Assembly: GCA_023159155.1 (NCBI GenBank)
Contig: JAJNNX010000004.1
Coordinates: 744,001-808,000 of the forward strand
Length of the DNA stretch: 64,000 nucleotides
Direction of reading: 5' to 3'
From: Ustulina deusta
Lineage: Eukaryota > Ascomycota > Sordariomycetes > Xylariales > Xylariaceae
Below the pieces are notes generated by a model. That model saw only the letters and a program-made list of their open reading frames with translations. It had not been told where the DNA came from and searched no databases. Each line of letters starts with the position of its first letter. Positions within the stretch are counted from its first letter, which is position 1. The translations under genes and the position numbers were made by a program. Below, one piece after another: positions 46,709-57,600 of the stretch.

Positions 46709-49111
46709 ATGGATCCTTCTAAAGCTCTCAAAGCCCCCTACTGTGAGCAGGACGCTCAACAGAACTCGCAGCTTGTTAGAGCTCTGAGCGACGGGAGCAA
46801 CAAAGCAAAGAATGGATTCAAGGTCAAAAAGACGACTTTCAAAGTCGCCGGGTCGCCAGACGGTATCAGTGTCGACTCGTGGCGCTTTCAAGATTGGGAT
46901 TACAAGAAACCCAATCTACCTACCTATGCGCGCGGCCTCTTCACTACCAGGAATCGCCGCAACGACTACGAGATCGCCGTAAGAGGCTACGATAAATTCT
47001 TCAACATCGGTGAGGTTTTCGACACAAGGTGGGAGAACATCAGGCGCAAGACACGAGGTCCTTACGAGCTCACTTTGAAAGAGAACGGTTGCATCATCTT
47101 TATCAGCGGTTTGGAGGATGAGACTCTACTCGTTTGCAGCAAGCACTCAACTGGAGACCGGAGTGATGTCGAGGTGAGCCATGCGAGTGCCGGCGAGAGA
47201 TGGGTGGACAAGCAGTTAGCCACCATTGGCAAAACAAGAGAAGAATTTGCTCGGGAGTTGCGGCGAAGAAATGTCACGGCGGTTGCCGAACTGTGCGACG
47301 ATGACTTCGAGGAACACATTCTGGCTTATGGTCCTGACAAGGCTGGCTTGTATCTCCACGGTATCAACATCAACATTCCGGAGTTCATGACATATCCAAG
47401 CGACCTAGTGCAGCAATTTGCAGACGAGTGGGGTTTCCGGAAAGTCGGGCTGAAATCTTTTGACGATGTCGAAACCGTCAAGAATTTCCTAGAGCAGGTT
47501 GCCGAATCTGGTGCGCATGAGGGTCGAGACGTTGAAGGCTTCGTCGTCCGCTGCGGACTGTCATCTGATGCGGAACAGAGACAATACAACGACTGGTTCT
47601 TCAAATTTAAGTTCGAAGAGCCATATTTGATGTACCGACAATGGCGGGAATGCACCAAAGCCCTCATCGCTGGAAAGCCACCCAAGTTCAAAAAACACGC
47701 TAAAATTACCGAGGAGTATTTACTTTATGCCCGTCAAAGCTTGGCCAAAGACCCGAAATTAAGCAAGCTTTATAACCAGAATCACGGCATTATCGCTCTT
47801 CGGGACGGGTTCCTCGCGCACAAGCATATGAAAGGATCCGACGCCGCAAATTTTGAGAATACATTCGGAAATGAGACCTCCAGCGTGTCTGGCGATGTTG
47901 TACTTGTACCGATTGCAACAATCGGATGTGGGAAAACTACTGTTGGCGTAGCCTTAACTCATCTATTCGGCTGGGGTGTCGTTCAGAATGACAACATTCA
48001 AGGCAAGGGCCGTCCCGCGAGGATGATTCAGGCCGTTATGTCACTTTTGGTGGAACATCCGGTCGTTATTGCTGACCGGAATAACTCCGAACGTCGAGAG
48101 CGAGAACAAATTATCAAGGATGTCCTTATCCAGCACAAGAGCGCCCGGCTCGTTGCTCTAAATTTTGCTCATGGCGACATTGATGAAGTCAGAAGAGTTA
48201 CAAGAGAGCGAGTACTGAAACGTGGTGATAATCATCAAACTATTCAAGCTGCATCAGACAAAAATAAAGTTATTGGCATCATGGAGAATTTCATATCCAG
48301 ATTTCAGCCTTGCAACCCGGAGAATAGGCCTGATGATGGCTTTGACTTCGTTATTGACCTCGACCCTACCCAGGGAAGTCGTGTCAATGTTGAGAAAGTG
48401 GTCACCGAACTTCGCAAGAAATATCCGTTGCTAATTCCGAACATGCCCAGCGCGGAAGATATGGATGAGGCTGTCAAGCGTGCCATCGAGGACTATTCAC
48501 CCAGCATAAAGCACACGATACCTGACCGCACGAGCAAGAGGGAACAAAAGCGGCAGGAGATTCAGCAATCCCACGACTCCAAGAAGAAGAAGTTGCTCGA
48601 GTATATGGCTATCTCAGTTCCTGCTAAGGAGGTCAATGTGGCACTGGAGTCGGCCTTTAAGGGTGTTGATCCACAGATGCAGCGATTTTACAAGCAACTC
48701 CAGCAGACCCGACGCATCCAACCACTTTTCCACGTCACACTCATGCATAAGGTTGGCGCTAAACAGTATCCTGAACTATGGCAGCGCTACACGGCCCTTG
48801 AAGCAGAGAGCCAGTCCGCGGATGGTAAGGTAGGCGAGTGCGATGTTATGCTTGAGCGCGTCGTGTTCGACGATCGTATAATGGCTATTGTGGTACGGCT
48901 ATTAAATCAGGGGGACCAGTGGACTTGCGTCAACAAGGTGGCACACATTACGGTGGGAACACGCGATGACGGTGTCAAACCCAAGGAGAGCAACGATTTA
49001 CTAGCACGATGGCTCGATGTTGGAAGTGGAGGCGATACTGGCATTGGTGAGCGTGTCTTCGAGGGCAAACCGACGTTGAAGGGAACTGTTCGTGGCGTGC
49101 TATCTAGATAG
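46709..49111 (+). CDS. TRL1: tRNA ligase (Trl1), ligase-kinase-phosphodiesterase
   Basis: Fungal Trl1 joins the two halves of spliced tRNAs and also HAC1 mRNA. A single exon encodes 800 aa with all three domains. The ligase domain has the AMP-accepting lysine in TLKENGC (Lys124), EGFVVR (276-281) and the basic FFKFKF (297-302). The kinase P-loop is IATIGCGKTT (402-411). The C-terminal cyclic phosphodiesterase has the two HxT motifs FHVTL (His675) and AHITV (His746). The linker at about 607-628 is strongly charged (KREQKRQE). No residue I can check is missing. Start MDPSKALKAPY is preceded by a TC-rich leader. This window also holds a tRNA gene that would need it. Confidence 0.96.
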   Translation: MDPSKALKAPYCEQDAQQNSQLVRALSDGSNKAKNGFKVKKTTFKVAGSPDGISVDSWRFQDWDYKKPNLPTYARGLFTTRNRRNDYEIAVRGYDKFFNIGEVFDTRWENIRRKTRGPYELTLKENGCIIFISGLEDETLLVCSKHSTGDRSDVEVSHASAGERWVDKQLATIGKTREEFARELRRRNVTAVAELCDDDFEEHILAYGPDKAGLYLHGININIPEFMTYPSDLVQQFADEWGFRKVGLKSFDDVETVKNFLEQVAESGAHEGRDVEGFVVRCGLSSDAEQRQYNDWFFKFKFEEPYLMYRQWRECTKALIAGKPPKFKKHAKITEEYLLYARQSLAKDPKLSKLYNQNHGIIALRDGFLAHKHMKGSDAANFENTFGNETSSVSGDVVLVPIATIGCGKTTVGVALTHLFGWGVVQNDNIQGKGRPARMIQAVMSLLVEHPVVIADRNNSERREREQIIKDVLIQHKSARLVALNFAHGDIDEVRRVTRERVLKRGDNHQTIQAASDKNKVIGIMENFISRFQPCNPENRPDDGFDFVIDLDPTQGSRVNVEKVVTELRKKYPLLIPNMPSAEDMDEAVKRAIEDYSPSIKHTIPDRTSKREQKRQEIQQSHDSKKKKLLEYMAISVPAKEVNVALESAFKGVDPQMQRFYKQLQQTRRIQPLFHVTLMHKVGAKQYPELWQRYTALEAESQSADGKVGECDVMLERVVFDDRIMAIVVRLLNQGDQWTCVNKVAHITVGTRDDGVKPKESNDLLARWLDVGSGGDTGIGERVFEGKPTLKGTVRGVLSR

Positions 49112-49998
49112 GATGAGTATGGGTCAAGGCAAAACCTTAATCGGCGTTTCAGAGGGAAAGGGATTTGGAAAAGAAGAGGCGTTCATTAAGCGGAGTACAT
49201 TCCGGGGACCTTGGTAGGATGGGGTGGTATCTGTCAGCGGATAGACATTAGCTGCAAGCACATGTCATACTTGCTCAGATGTGCTCGAGCAGCAGATAAA
49301 GAAGACATGATTGCCTTCCAGTGCAACTCAAGATAACATGCTATAGACCATCTACTGCCCCTAGCCATGTTTATACGATTCTCTGTCGCCACCACCATCG
49401 AGTGCCATGTTATAGCTATTCCCAACACGTTATCCTGGAACATTCGTCTCGTCTTAGCATTGACACCAAGGCCACCTCCCATATCTTAACCTAAAAACGC
49501 CAGATGGACATTGCAGTCAAGACTGATCATATACGAATATCTAGCGAGACCCGAGCAGTATATACCAATCCCCTCTAGTCAACTATCCATACACACATAC
49601 TACGATAAATTACGCCCGCCAACCTAGATGATTCAGATTACATCTAATAAAGCTGACGAGAAGATAGAAATTACTGCGTTCTAAGAAGCCTTGAAAGCTG
49701 TGAGAGACATTTTGGTGCGCGACAGATTCTCCGAGGCTGGTAATAAGCAGAAAAGAACGACAAGTATCCAGTTTTAAGACAGATCGCTCGATGGGAAGGG
49801 GAAAGGACAATCGTATCCCACTCTAACAGACTAGTACTACGCCAAACCTATGGCGGCACGCCGAGTTTCGCGTAGTGAAGCAAGCTACAACAAAGATAGG
49901 TATCAAAATATCAGCATACTGGTGGTCTTTTTGTAAATCCCATCGTCAGTTTATTGACCCATTCTTTCTTTTTCTAATGCGCCACATGCTAACTGATC
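49112..49998. other. Convergent intergenic region, TRL1 and TRP4
   Basis: This 890-bp region between two stop codons holds both 3' flanks. No coding segment is supported. Confidence 0.5.
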
Positions 49999-51328
49999 TT
50001 ATATGGGCAAGGTATTCGTAACTTGGGCGAAAGCACTCCACTGTTTCCAAGCTTCGCCGCTCTTGATTGTCCACCTTGCCCTCCTGACTCCCTCCTTCCA
50101 GCGTCCGTTTCCGGGCCCTCTCTCCGTGATGACCTTGCCGTCATCGCCAGCGCCCATGGCACTCGCGTCAGCCTCGCAGATGCCTGACACAACAAACAGG
50201 GCCGCCGTGTTCATGAGCACAAACTCGAGGATAGGATCGTCGTCTGGCAGTTCACCCTGCAGGATCTGACGCAGAATTTCTGCGTTTTCATGGGGTTCCT
50301 TGCCGGGGGACACAGTGTTGAGCGGGTGTGCACTCAGCCCGAAGTCCTTAGGTTCGATTAAGAAATGCTGAACCCGCACGCTATCATCGCTGCCATTTCC
50401 GACTAATTGCCAGCAGAGGGTAGGTCCGGCGCACGAGATCTCGTCAAGTTGCTCTTGGCCACAGACAACCAATCCTTTCTTAGCACCGGCTAACCGTAAA
50501 GCCTCGGCGAAGACGGGGCCTAGGTCATCGCGCGCAACGCCCAACATCCGTGCTTCAATGGCGTCGTCGAGGGGATTGCTCAAGGGGCCCAAGAGATTGA
50601 AGATAGTGCGCCATCCAAGCTCTTTACGGATGGATGCGACATGCTTCATGCCGGGATGGAAGACAGGAGCGAACAGGAAGGCGTAGTTGGTGGACTGGTA
50701 GACAGTAGAGATGGTGTCGGGGGTAATGCGAGCAAGCTGGGCGGGCTTTGGTTGCATGGTCATGAGCAGATCGGCGGAGCCGGACTTGGAGGTCGATGCA
50801 CGGTTGCCATGCTTCGCGAGAAGGAGCAAGGACGAGCCAAGGATGGAAGATGTGGTGGAGATGTTGAATGTGTGGTGAGAGTCGCCTCCTGTGCCCACGA
50901 TGTCGCACTGTGGGATAGGTTAGCATCGCTATCTCCAGGCTCCTATTCAGCGCTCCCACCGGCTTTCCCTCTTTGCCGTCTTCACGCTTTCAAGGCAAAC
51001 TCACCAGCCCACCTTGGTAGTTTCCCTCCGGCCGCCTCGCCTTCGATATCACATTCTCCAAGCCCTGGAAGTCGATTGTTGCCGCATGGCGGCGCATGGC
51101 AGCCGAGGCTTCAGCCAAAACATCAGCACGACGGTCCCAGCCGGTAAAATGGAGAGCTGTCAGGAGTGAGCCCGTTTGAACAGGGCTTAGCCTATTTACG
51201 AAGATGAGTGAGATCGCCTCAGCAATCTCGTGGGCCGTCACCTTCTCCTTTTCGGGATCTGGCCACAGACGTTGTAGCAAGGGGCGGATATCGACCAGAG
51301 CTTGCTGGTCTTGCGTCGGAGCGGCCAT
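49999..51328 (-). CDS. TRP4: Anthranilate phosphoribosyltransferase
   Basis: This enzyme attaches phosphoribose from PRPP to anthranilate, the second committed step of tryptophan synthesis. Exons on the minus strand are 51328-51005 and 50907-49999 (97-bp intron with gctaac branch), giving 410 aa. The start MAAPTQDQQALVD was chosen over an upstream in-frame extension. The first exon has the helical N-terminal domain (LLTALHFTGWDRRADVLAEASAAM). The junction restores CDIVGTGGD, the PRPP loop. NRASTSKSGSADLL and the magnesium-binding region follow; ERGPGNGRWKEGV is near the C-terminus. A CPC1-type site lies 188 bp upstream of the start. Confidence 0.94.
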
Positions 51329-52040
51329 ACCGTCAAAGCTGCGAATCGGAGAGAATGTCTTAGCGAATTTCTTGCGAGCTGTCTCCAAGTTGCGACGAAA
51401 AGCTCTGGCTTGGAAAACGTAAATCAAAGTCAGGAGAAATCATGGGAATGTCTAGAACAACTCAATTGGCCTGGGAGCATCGGAATGTAAGCTGCAGACC
51501 CATCCCTTGCTACAGTGACTCAGGTGGCAGGAGAGCAACCCCAAAGTGTTGGTGATGAGTGATGATCTCGCTGCCCCGCCATCATGTAGATGATGGACGG
51601 AGGGGCAGGGGCAGGGGCAGGGGTAGCTGGAGGACTAACCTACCCAGGCACCTCCTGGAGGGGTCTTTATTGTTCCTGCACTAGGTACCTATCTTGGTAG
51701 GGTAGCCAGTACCTACTACATGTAGCTATCAGTTGAGGCGGTGAGGTGCGGCAGATTTCCTGAGACTGGAGACAGAAACCTCCGACCTCCGACCGCCGAT
51801 CGCATCCAAGACCCGACCTGTCCTGGCCTGACCTGCCCCATACTGGTTGGAAGCCAGCACGCGGTCCAATTAATTTTCATGCAAGCTTTGCGACGGGCCA
51901 ACGGGAGTCTCAAGTGAGAGCAGCGACGACTACCCTCACCAGTTTGAAGACGACGACAATAACGACGCCAGGGTTGAGGGAGAGGCGGTCTGAAAAAGAA
52001 AAATAGGGAGTGTCAGTTAGGGACCACAGAATTACCCAGG
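51329..52040. other. Divergent promoter region, TRP4 and mitochondrial uL10
   Basis: This 710-bp region has three to four copies of GGGGCA (about 51601-51625), a TAGGTACCTA-like motif near 51685-51695, and the TGACTCA site listed separately. No gene is seen. Confidence 0.5.
51516..51522. promoter_or_regulatory. Putative CPC1/Gcn4 site upstream of TRP4
   Basis: TGACTCA matches the core bound by the bZIP activators Gcn4 (yeast) and CPC1/CpcA (filamentous fungi), which induce amino-acid synthesis genes on starvation. It sits 188 bp upstream of the TRP4 start codon. Binding here is inferred. Confidence 0.6.
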
Positions 52041-53048
52041 ATGCCGCCGCGGCTCACTTGCTCTGCCCGCAGCAGCGTGCGGCGAGCTCTCGAGCGAACG
52101 ACGACGAGCTCGACGAGAATACCAGCCCTCATTGCTCAGAATGCGACGACGGCCGCTTCGAGGCAGTATGCAACAGCAGCTTCCCCACAACCTCTCAGCG
52201 CTCTGAGGTTACCCGACGACTATATCCCTCCAACGCAACCCCCAAGTGCCCGGCGGCCTGAGCTGAGAAAGACTCAGCTTCTTCGCTCATACACGGCAAT
52301 GCTGCGGTCGTCTCCTTTGATGCTCTTCTTCCAACATAACAACCTCACTGCTGTAGAATGGGCCGCCGTGCGACGAGAGGTGCGTGCCGCCTTGGCAGAG
52401 GTCCCATCTCCCGTTGCTGGACCTGATGGCACCATCCCCGTCGATATCTCATCTAGCATTGAGTTGCAGGTGTTGCGCACGCGCATATTTAACCTCTCCT
52501 GCAAAATTATCGAATACTTCAAACCCGAGGGCCAGGCCGAAAAGTCGAATGCATACACACATGATCTGTCCAAAACAGCCTACGAGTCCATCAAGCAGGC
52601 TACAGTTGACGACTCGTCGACCTATGGACAGATCAACCCCTTGATCACAGGGCCTATTGCCGCCCTGACTTTCCCCTCGGTTTCACCCGCACACCTAGCA
52701 GCTGCACTCAAGGTCCTCTCGCCGTCTCCCGCGTTCCCTGCCCCCACGCGAAGGAAGAACCCCGGATACCACGATCCCGCTGCCCAGGGCGGATTCCAGA
52801 AGTTAATCCTTATCGGAGGCAGGATAGAGGGCAAGGCTTTCGACAATGCCGGAGTCAACTGGGTTGGTGGCATTGAGGGCGGTCTCGACGGACTGCGGGC
52901 ACAGCTCGTTTCCCTGTTACACCATGCCGGTCTCGGTCTTACGACAGCTTTGGAGGGCCACAGCAAGGGGTTGTGGCTGGCTCTCGAGGGGAGACGGACA
53001 CAGTTGGAGGAAGAATCTAACGGCGGCAAGAAGGAAGACGACGCATAA
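52041..53048 (+). CDS. MRPL11: Mitochondrial large-subunit ribosomal protein uL10m (MrpL11-type)
   Basis: A single exon encodes 335 aa. The N-terminus is rich in Arg, Ser, Thr and Ala without acidic residues ([33 protein letters not shown]), a typical mitochondrial presequence. The mature part has the uL10-type core [40 protein letters not shown], followed by a long fungal insertion and [20 protein letters not shown]. The C-terminus is charged. It fits the fungal family annotated as mitochondrial ribosomal protein L10/L11 of the large subunit stalk base. The predicted place of action is the mitochondrial ribosome. Confidence 0.85.
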   Translation: MPPRLTCSARSSVRRALERTTTSSTRIPALIAQNATTAASRQYATAASPQPLSALRLPDDYIPPTQPPSARRPELRKTQLLRSYTAMLRSSPLMLFFQHNNLTAVEWAAVRREVRAALAEVPSPVAGPDGTIPVDISSSIELQVLRTRIFNLSCKIIEYFKPEGQAEKSNAYTHDLSKTAYESIKQATVDDSSTYGQINPLITGPIAALTFPSVSPAHLAAALKVLSPSPAFPAPTRRKNPGYHDPAAQGGFQKLILIGGRIEGKAFDNAGVNWVGGIEGGLDGLRAQLVSLLHHAGLGLTTALEGHSKGLWLALEGRRTQLEEESNGGKKEDDA

Positions 53049-53819
53049 GACAAGCCAAGCGTGTAGAAGGCGTGTGCTATTCTATATCTGTATGTGCTAT
53101 AAAATGATGTTTAATAGTATACCTAGAACAAACAATGTACATGAATCCCACGGTAATAGCTGTTGTGTCGTACCTTAATTCACCCGAACAATATCTGAGA
53201 ACAGAGCAGAACCTTGGAAGTTGGCTGTAATATGAATATGATAATTCCGGCCGTCGGTTAGTAAATGTAGGTATGATGTTCTCGCCCTTTGCATAATTTC
53301 CGTGGTAATACAGGTACAGGCTGTAGGTACTGTCTCCAACTCGAGTGACAGGTTGGTCTAGATAAGTACTTCGATGTATTTCGATTGAGCCTTGAAATAC
53401 TTGTCCCTAGGTATCTATGTACCTAAATACTTTATGTACCTATGTAGGTATTTAGAATACATCTAAATGCGCTAAACTAGACCCTGCATATCACTAACAC
53501 AGCCGCCCACAGCTCCTCGCGCCAAGCCCGGCTCCAGCCTGAGCCTGCTTGCTTCCTCTTTATCTAATCATAATGCACATCGCATTTCTCAACTCAAAGC
53601 TGAGAGCTCGCGACACTGTCAGCGTCATTCCCCCATCCTCGTCCACCGCCCTGTGTTGCTGGAAGCCGGCCATTTACGGCAACAGCAAGCCATTACTACA
53701 CGGCTCGTAGTTCACCCACGCTTTCTGTTGCTCACAAGATCCAATGAGCAGATAACGAACCGAGCCCCTCAACCACACAAGCAACGGCTCCGCGAGACTC
53801 AACAGAGCAACGCTTCACC
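53049..53819. other. Intergenic region with TACCTA-rich tract
   Basis: No gene is seen. A dense run of TAGGTA/TACCTA motifs occupies about 53405-53455. Confidence 0.5.
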
Positions 53820-54678
53820 ATGGATTTCGCCCCATACCAGAGCTCGCCACCTGAGCATAACCGGCCGTTCTCTCCTCCTGTCGGCGAAGGCACCACCTCG
53901 CCGCGCGCGTCGCTGGATCACAGGCGGTCCTTCAGCCCGTCCCAGCGCAACTTTGCCGCATACTCTCCACCGCCGCTACAACATCCGCAGCCCCAGCGCT
54001 CGTGGCAGGCAGGATACGCTTCTGAAGAGGGATTCGGCGGCAGCGTGGGCGCGGGTGCGGGTGCGGGTGCGGGAGGAATAGGATTGGGCGGCAACGGAGA
54101 CTTCGTCAGCGAGTTTGACACGAGTCTGGGCATCCGGCTAGATTACGAGGCCGTGCTTGCTTATATCGGCCTACCACCCCTTGGCGCCATTCTCCTGTTG
54201 ATTCTAGAGAGAAAAAGTGATTACGTTAGGTGAGTACTGTTCCAAACCATCCTATTTACAGATCACACGTGACATGTTGTTTTGAGTTTAACCTTACGGC
54301 TTTTACATTCCAATGAGGAGAGCGAAGATGAAGCAATTTCGAGAGGCGTGATCATACCTGGGTGCTTGGAATCTCTAAGCTAATACAACACCTCTAGATT
54401 TCACGCATGGCAGTCCAGTCTCGTCTTCACTGTCTTGTTCGTTGTTCATCTCCTATTCTCCTGGTCGACATTCCTCAGCTGGCTCATCATACTCGGAGAT
54501 CTCGGTCTGATGGGGTTCCTCGCACTTCATGCGTACCGGGACGCCGATACTCTCGATAGGTGAGGAATTAATCTACCACTCGCGCCACAACATTTCAAAT
54601 TCAAAGTCTAACTTGTCGCACAGATTTGAAGTCCCCATTTTTGGAAGTATAGCAAGCCGTATACTTGATGATGAGTAA
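53820..54678 (+). CDS. DUF4870/Tic20-like (UPF0132) membrane protein
   Basis: Three exons (53820-54229, 54398-54559, 54624-54678) give 208 aa in phase; introns are 168 and 64 bp with gctaat and gtctaac branch sites. The first 100 residues are Pro/Ser-rich, then Gly/Ala repeats (GAGAGAGAGG) encoded by GCGGGT units. The C-terminal domain matches the DUF4870/UPF0132 family: RLDYEAVLAYIGLPPLGAILLLILERKSDYVRFHAWQS, a second hydrophobic pair, and the end VPIFGSIASRILDDE. Three or four membrane segments are likely. Both junctions split an Arg codon (AG|A). The function of the fungal family is not established. Confidence 0.85.
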
Positions 54679-57600
54679 GAATTTCTGAATGCAATTGCTT
54701 AATTAGGGATAGCTAGACGTGGGGTATTGCATGAAATGTGCACGAGATCTTCTTGCACTGTTAGGCATTCGAGAGCCAATGACTTGATGGATGGTATAAT
54801 GATAATATGGACACGTATATACCCGAGCAGTATCGACGCATCCCGATACTTCTATAATAATGTGACAACCCCGCTGCTAAAGTGCCGGCTAAGACTTGAA
54901 GCGTGGATGCGTGTGCGTGTGTGTGTGAAGTGAAGTCTGTACTACTAACTATCTACTTGCTAGGAGTAACAGCTGTTAGATAGACACACCTTTGTTCAAA
55001 GAGCCTGCTTCCCTTGGTATGATCTTCTTTCAGAAAGCACATGCCTAGTTTGTCCCAAAGATGTATGGCAGCACCAACTCTAAGACATGGAAATGACATT
55101 ATTCCAGATATTTTTAAAGGCAACACATTAATTATCTCCTGTATACAATAAGTCCCGATCATTGCGTCACCTGACCTTATCACACTAATGGGCCATTTAA
55201 AATACTAAATCAGTTTGCGCCTATATCAAGGGCATATATTGTCGCTTAGTGGCACTTACTATATTACCTTTCCCGGAATATGTACACTGTAACATTTTGG
55301 TGGCATCTCTCTCTCTCTCTCTCCTCTCCAACCTTCTGCTCGACGAAGGCGATCCCCATTTTCACTGTATCCATTGCATTCGCTAAATTGCACCAACTCT
55401 TGTATCCGCAGTCTGTATGAGACTGTAACGTTTTAAGTGCTGTTGCGATGCATATTTATCTTATTCTAGATGGGAAATGTTCCTATGGAGCCACATAGCA
55501 TAAGCTTAGTGGACTCGGGGACCCAGGAACCAAATTTCAACTACAAAAGGGCTCAAAGCATAAATACTACATAAAAATATAAATAGTTTCGAAGATCCGA
55601 AGCTGTTCCTTTTGTGTTCAACGACCGTGTATAGCTTTGGCTAAAGCGAGTAGCTGTAGGTAAATGGTCGCTAGATGTTCGATTAGCTACGTAGGCACTT
55701 TAATCAAGAGCCCTTTCTATATAATACCATGTTAGCTGAAACTATCTCAATCACTTTCTACAAGATATCGCGTCGAAATTGAGGCTTTTCTGGTGTATCG
55801 CCTCCCAGGTAGGCGCAAACATTAAACCCGTCGCTGTAGTGATATCGCAAAAAAAGATATCAAAACTTATAAACATTGTTGTCATTTCAATAGATTTCTT
55901 ATAATCCGATTGTACCCCTTTCAATGAACTTCACATAGGGAGACAGCTTTTATATAACCCATTCGTTGGAATTTTGACCCGTGCCACCTTCATCCTAGTC
56001 TTCGGGGTTGGGTTCAACATAGCTCCGTCCGTGACAGGATTTTTGAGTTGTGGATTGTTGGCTGTGCTTGATTGCTTCTGCATGTGGATCCTTCTTCCCA
56101 TCCTCGAGCTCTATTCTCGCCTTAAAAAGGCGTCAACCTCTCTCTCCAATGTCCTTGTTCCTAGAAGTATATGCTCTATAGAATTCCGAATATGAACCTA
56201 TCGGAGAGACCGTATGTGTGTGCTCCTCGGTCCATGGTTTTTCTTCTTCCGTTTTGAATAGCTATCAAAAAACCCGCACACCTCTCCAGCAAGCGCCTTG
56301 TAGATAGTATTCACACTGGTACCCGCAGACTGGAGCGTTATATGTTGTTACGCCAGCCTTTGCCATAAGTTTATATGAGCTTGAGAAAGGATTTGGTCAT
56401 TAACGATGTATTAGTTGGAGCTTGAGAATAAGAAAGCAACAAATATTACTAATAATTAAACCCAAAAAATGCCCAGTTATTTCCGCAGACGATATTAATC
56501 AACTATTGGGTGGCTAAGGGTATCCAGAGTAGGTGGTGCATTTTGTAACCAATTTTATGCCAGATAACGCACCAGCCCGGCCCGCAACCCTCGATATTAC
56601 TAAGGTGCTTATGTAGGTATGCATTTCCCTAATCAACTTAATGGATTCATCGTGCGTCTCATATAGACCACGTGGCTTTTTTACAGGTTGTGAATTAGCA
56701 AAAAAACAGAAACGACATTTCAAAACTCGTTAGCAATTTCGGGTATGCCATGTATCTATGTATATTTGAAATATTATTAGTTGCAACCAGCGCACCAACA
56801 GGGAACGACTCCGAGCTTACAGGTGGTTCTGCAAGTCCCCAAAAAGACAGACTTGTAATTGGTGGACCATTTGGCGAAATCAAGTTTCAGAAAGTATAAT
56901 GTGCCTTTCTAATGTTGAGTCACTATTGAGAGTTTTGTCAGAGGGGTTCTATCCAAAGTGAAGATGGGTCACTAATGGACCACCTATGGGTTGCTGGTCG
57001 GTCGAAGTATATGGGATCACTCTTATGAGAGTGCTGTATATAATTCCCTCTGGATATCAGTTACCCTCCAGTGACTCTGCCGCCCGAGTCCTATTAGGGA
57101 AAATGTAGCACTGCAACTCATCATCTAGCCAAGGCATTTTATTTCCACATTGATGCTTTTCTACTATACACAATAAGTCGTCGCGCTTAGAGGGCATAGC
57201 CGGCTTCGGCTTCGGCTGGGTTAGGTAACTTGGTATATATATATATATATAGCCTTATTATTCCCGCCTTATCCGTATGGGTCTAAACGAGTAACGGACC
57301 TTTGGCATCCTAGAAGATTATTGCTAAATTGAGTGGTGTATATTCTCCGAGCCCTTACCTGGGGACGCCCTTGTTATATCTTCACTTTTTGTATCTAAAG
57401 TACCTGATTATACAGCAATATTAGTGAAGACATTCGACACCCGTATTCAAGAGATGATTCACATATACATTGGTAAAATGATTTTTCAACTCCAGCTCAA
57501 GCCCTACCTCAGTCCCAAAACTTTTCTACGCCCGGGGAGCTTGAACAAATCGAAAAAGTCCTAGGTATCTCTCCACATCAAAGAATAAAACCCCGGCTGA

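Noticed and set aside
55974..56195. Hydrophobic 73-codon frame in the gene desert
   Set aside because: It is isolated, AT-rich, and flanked by stops with no splice partners; likely chance.
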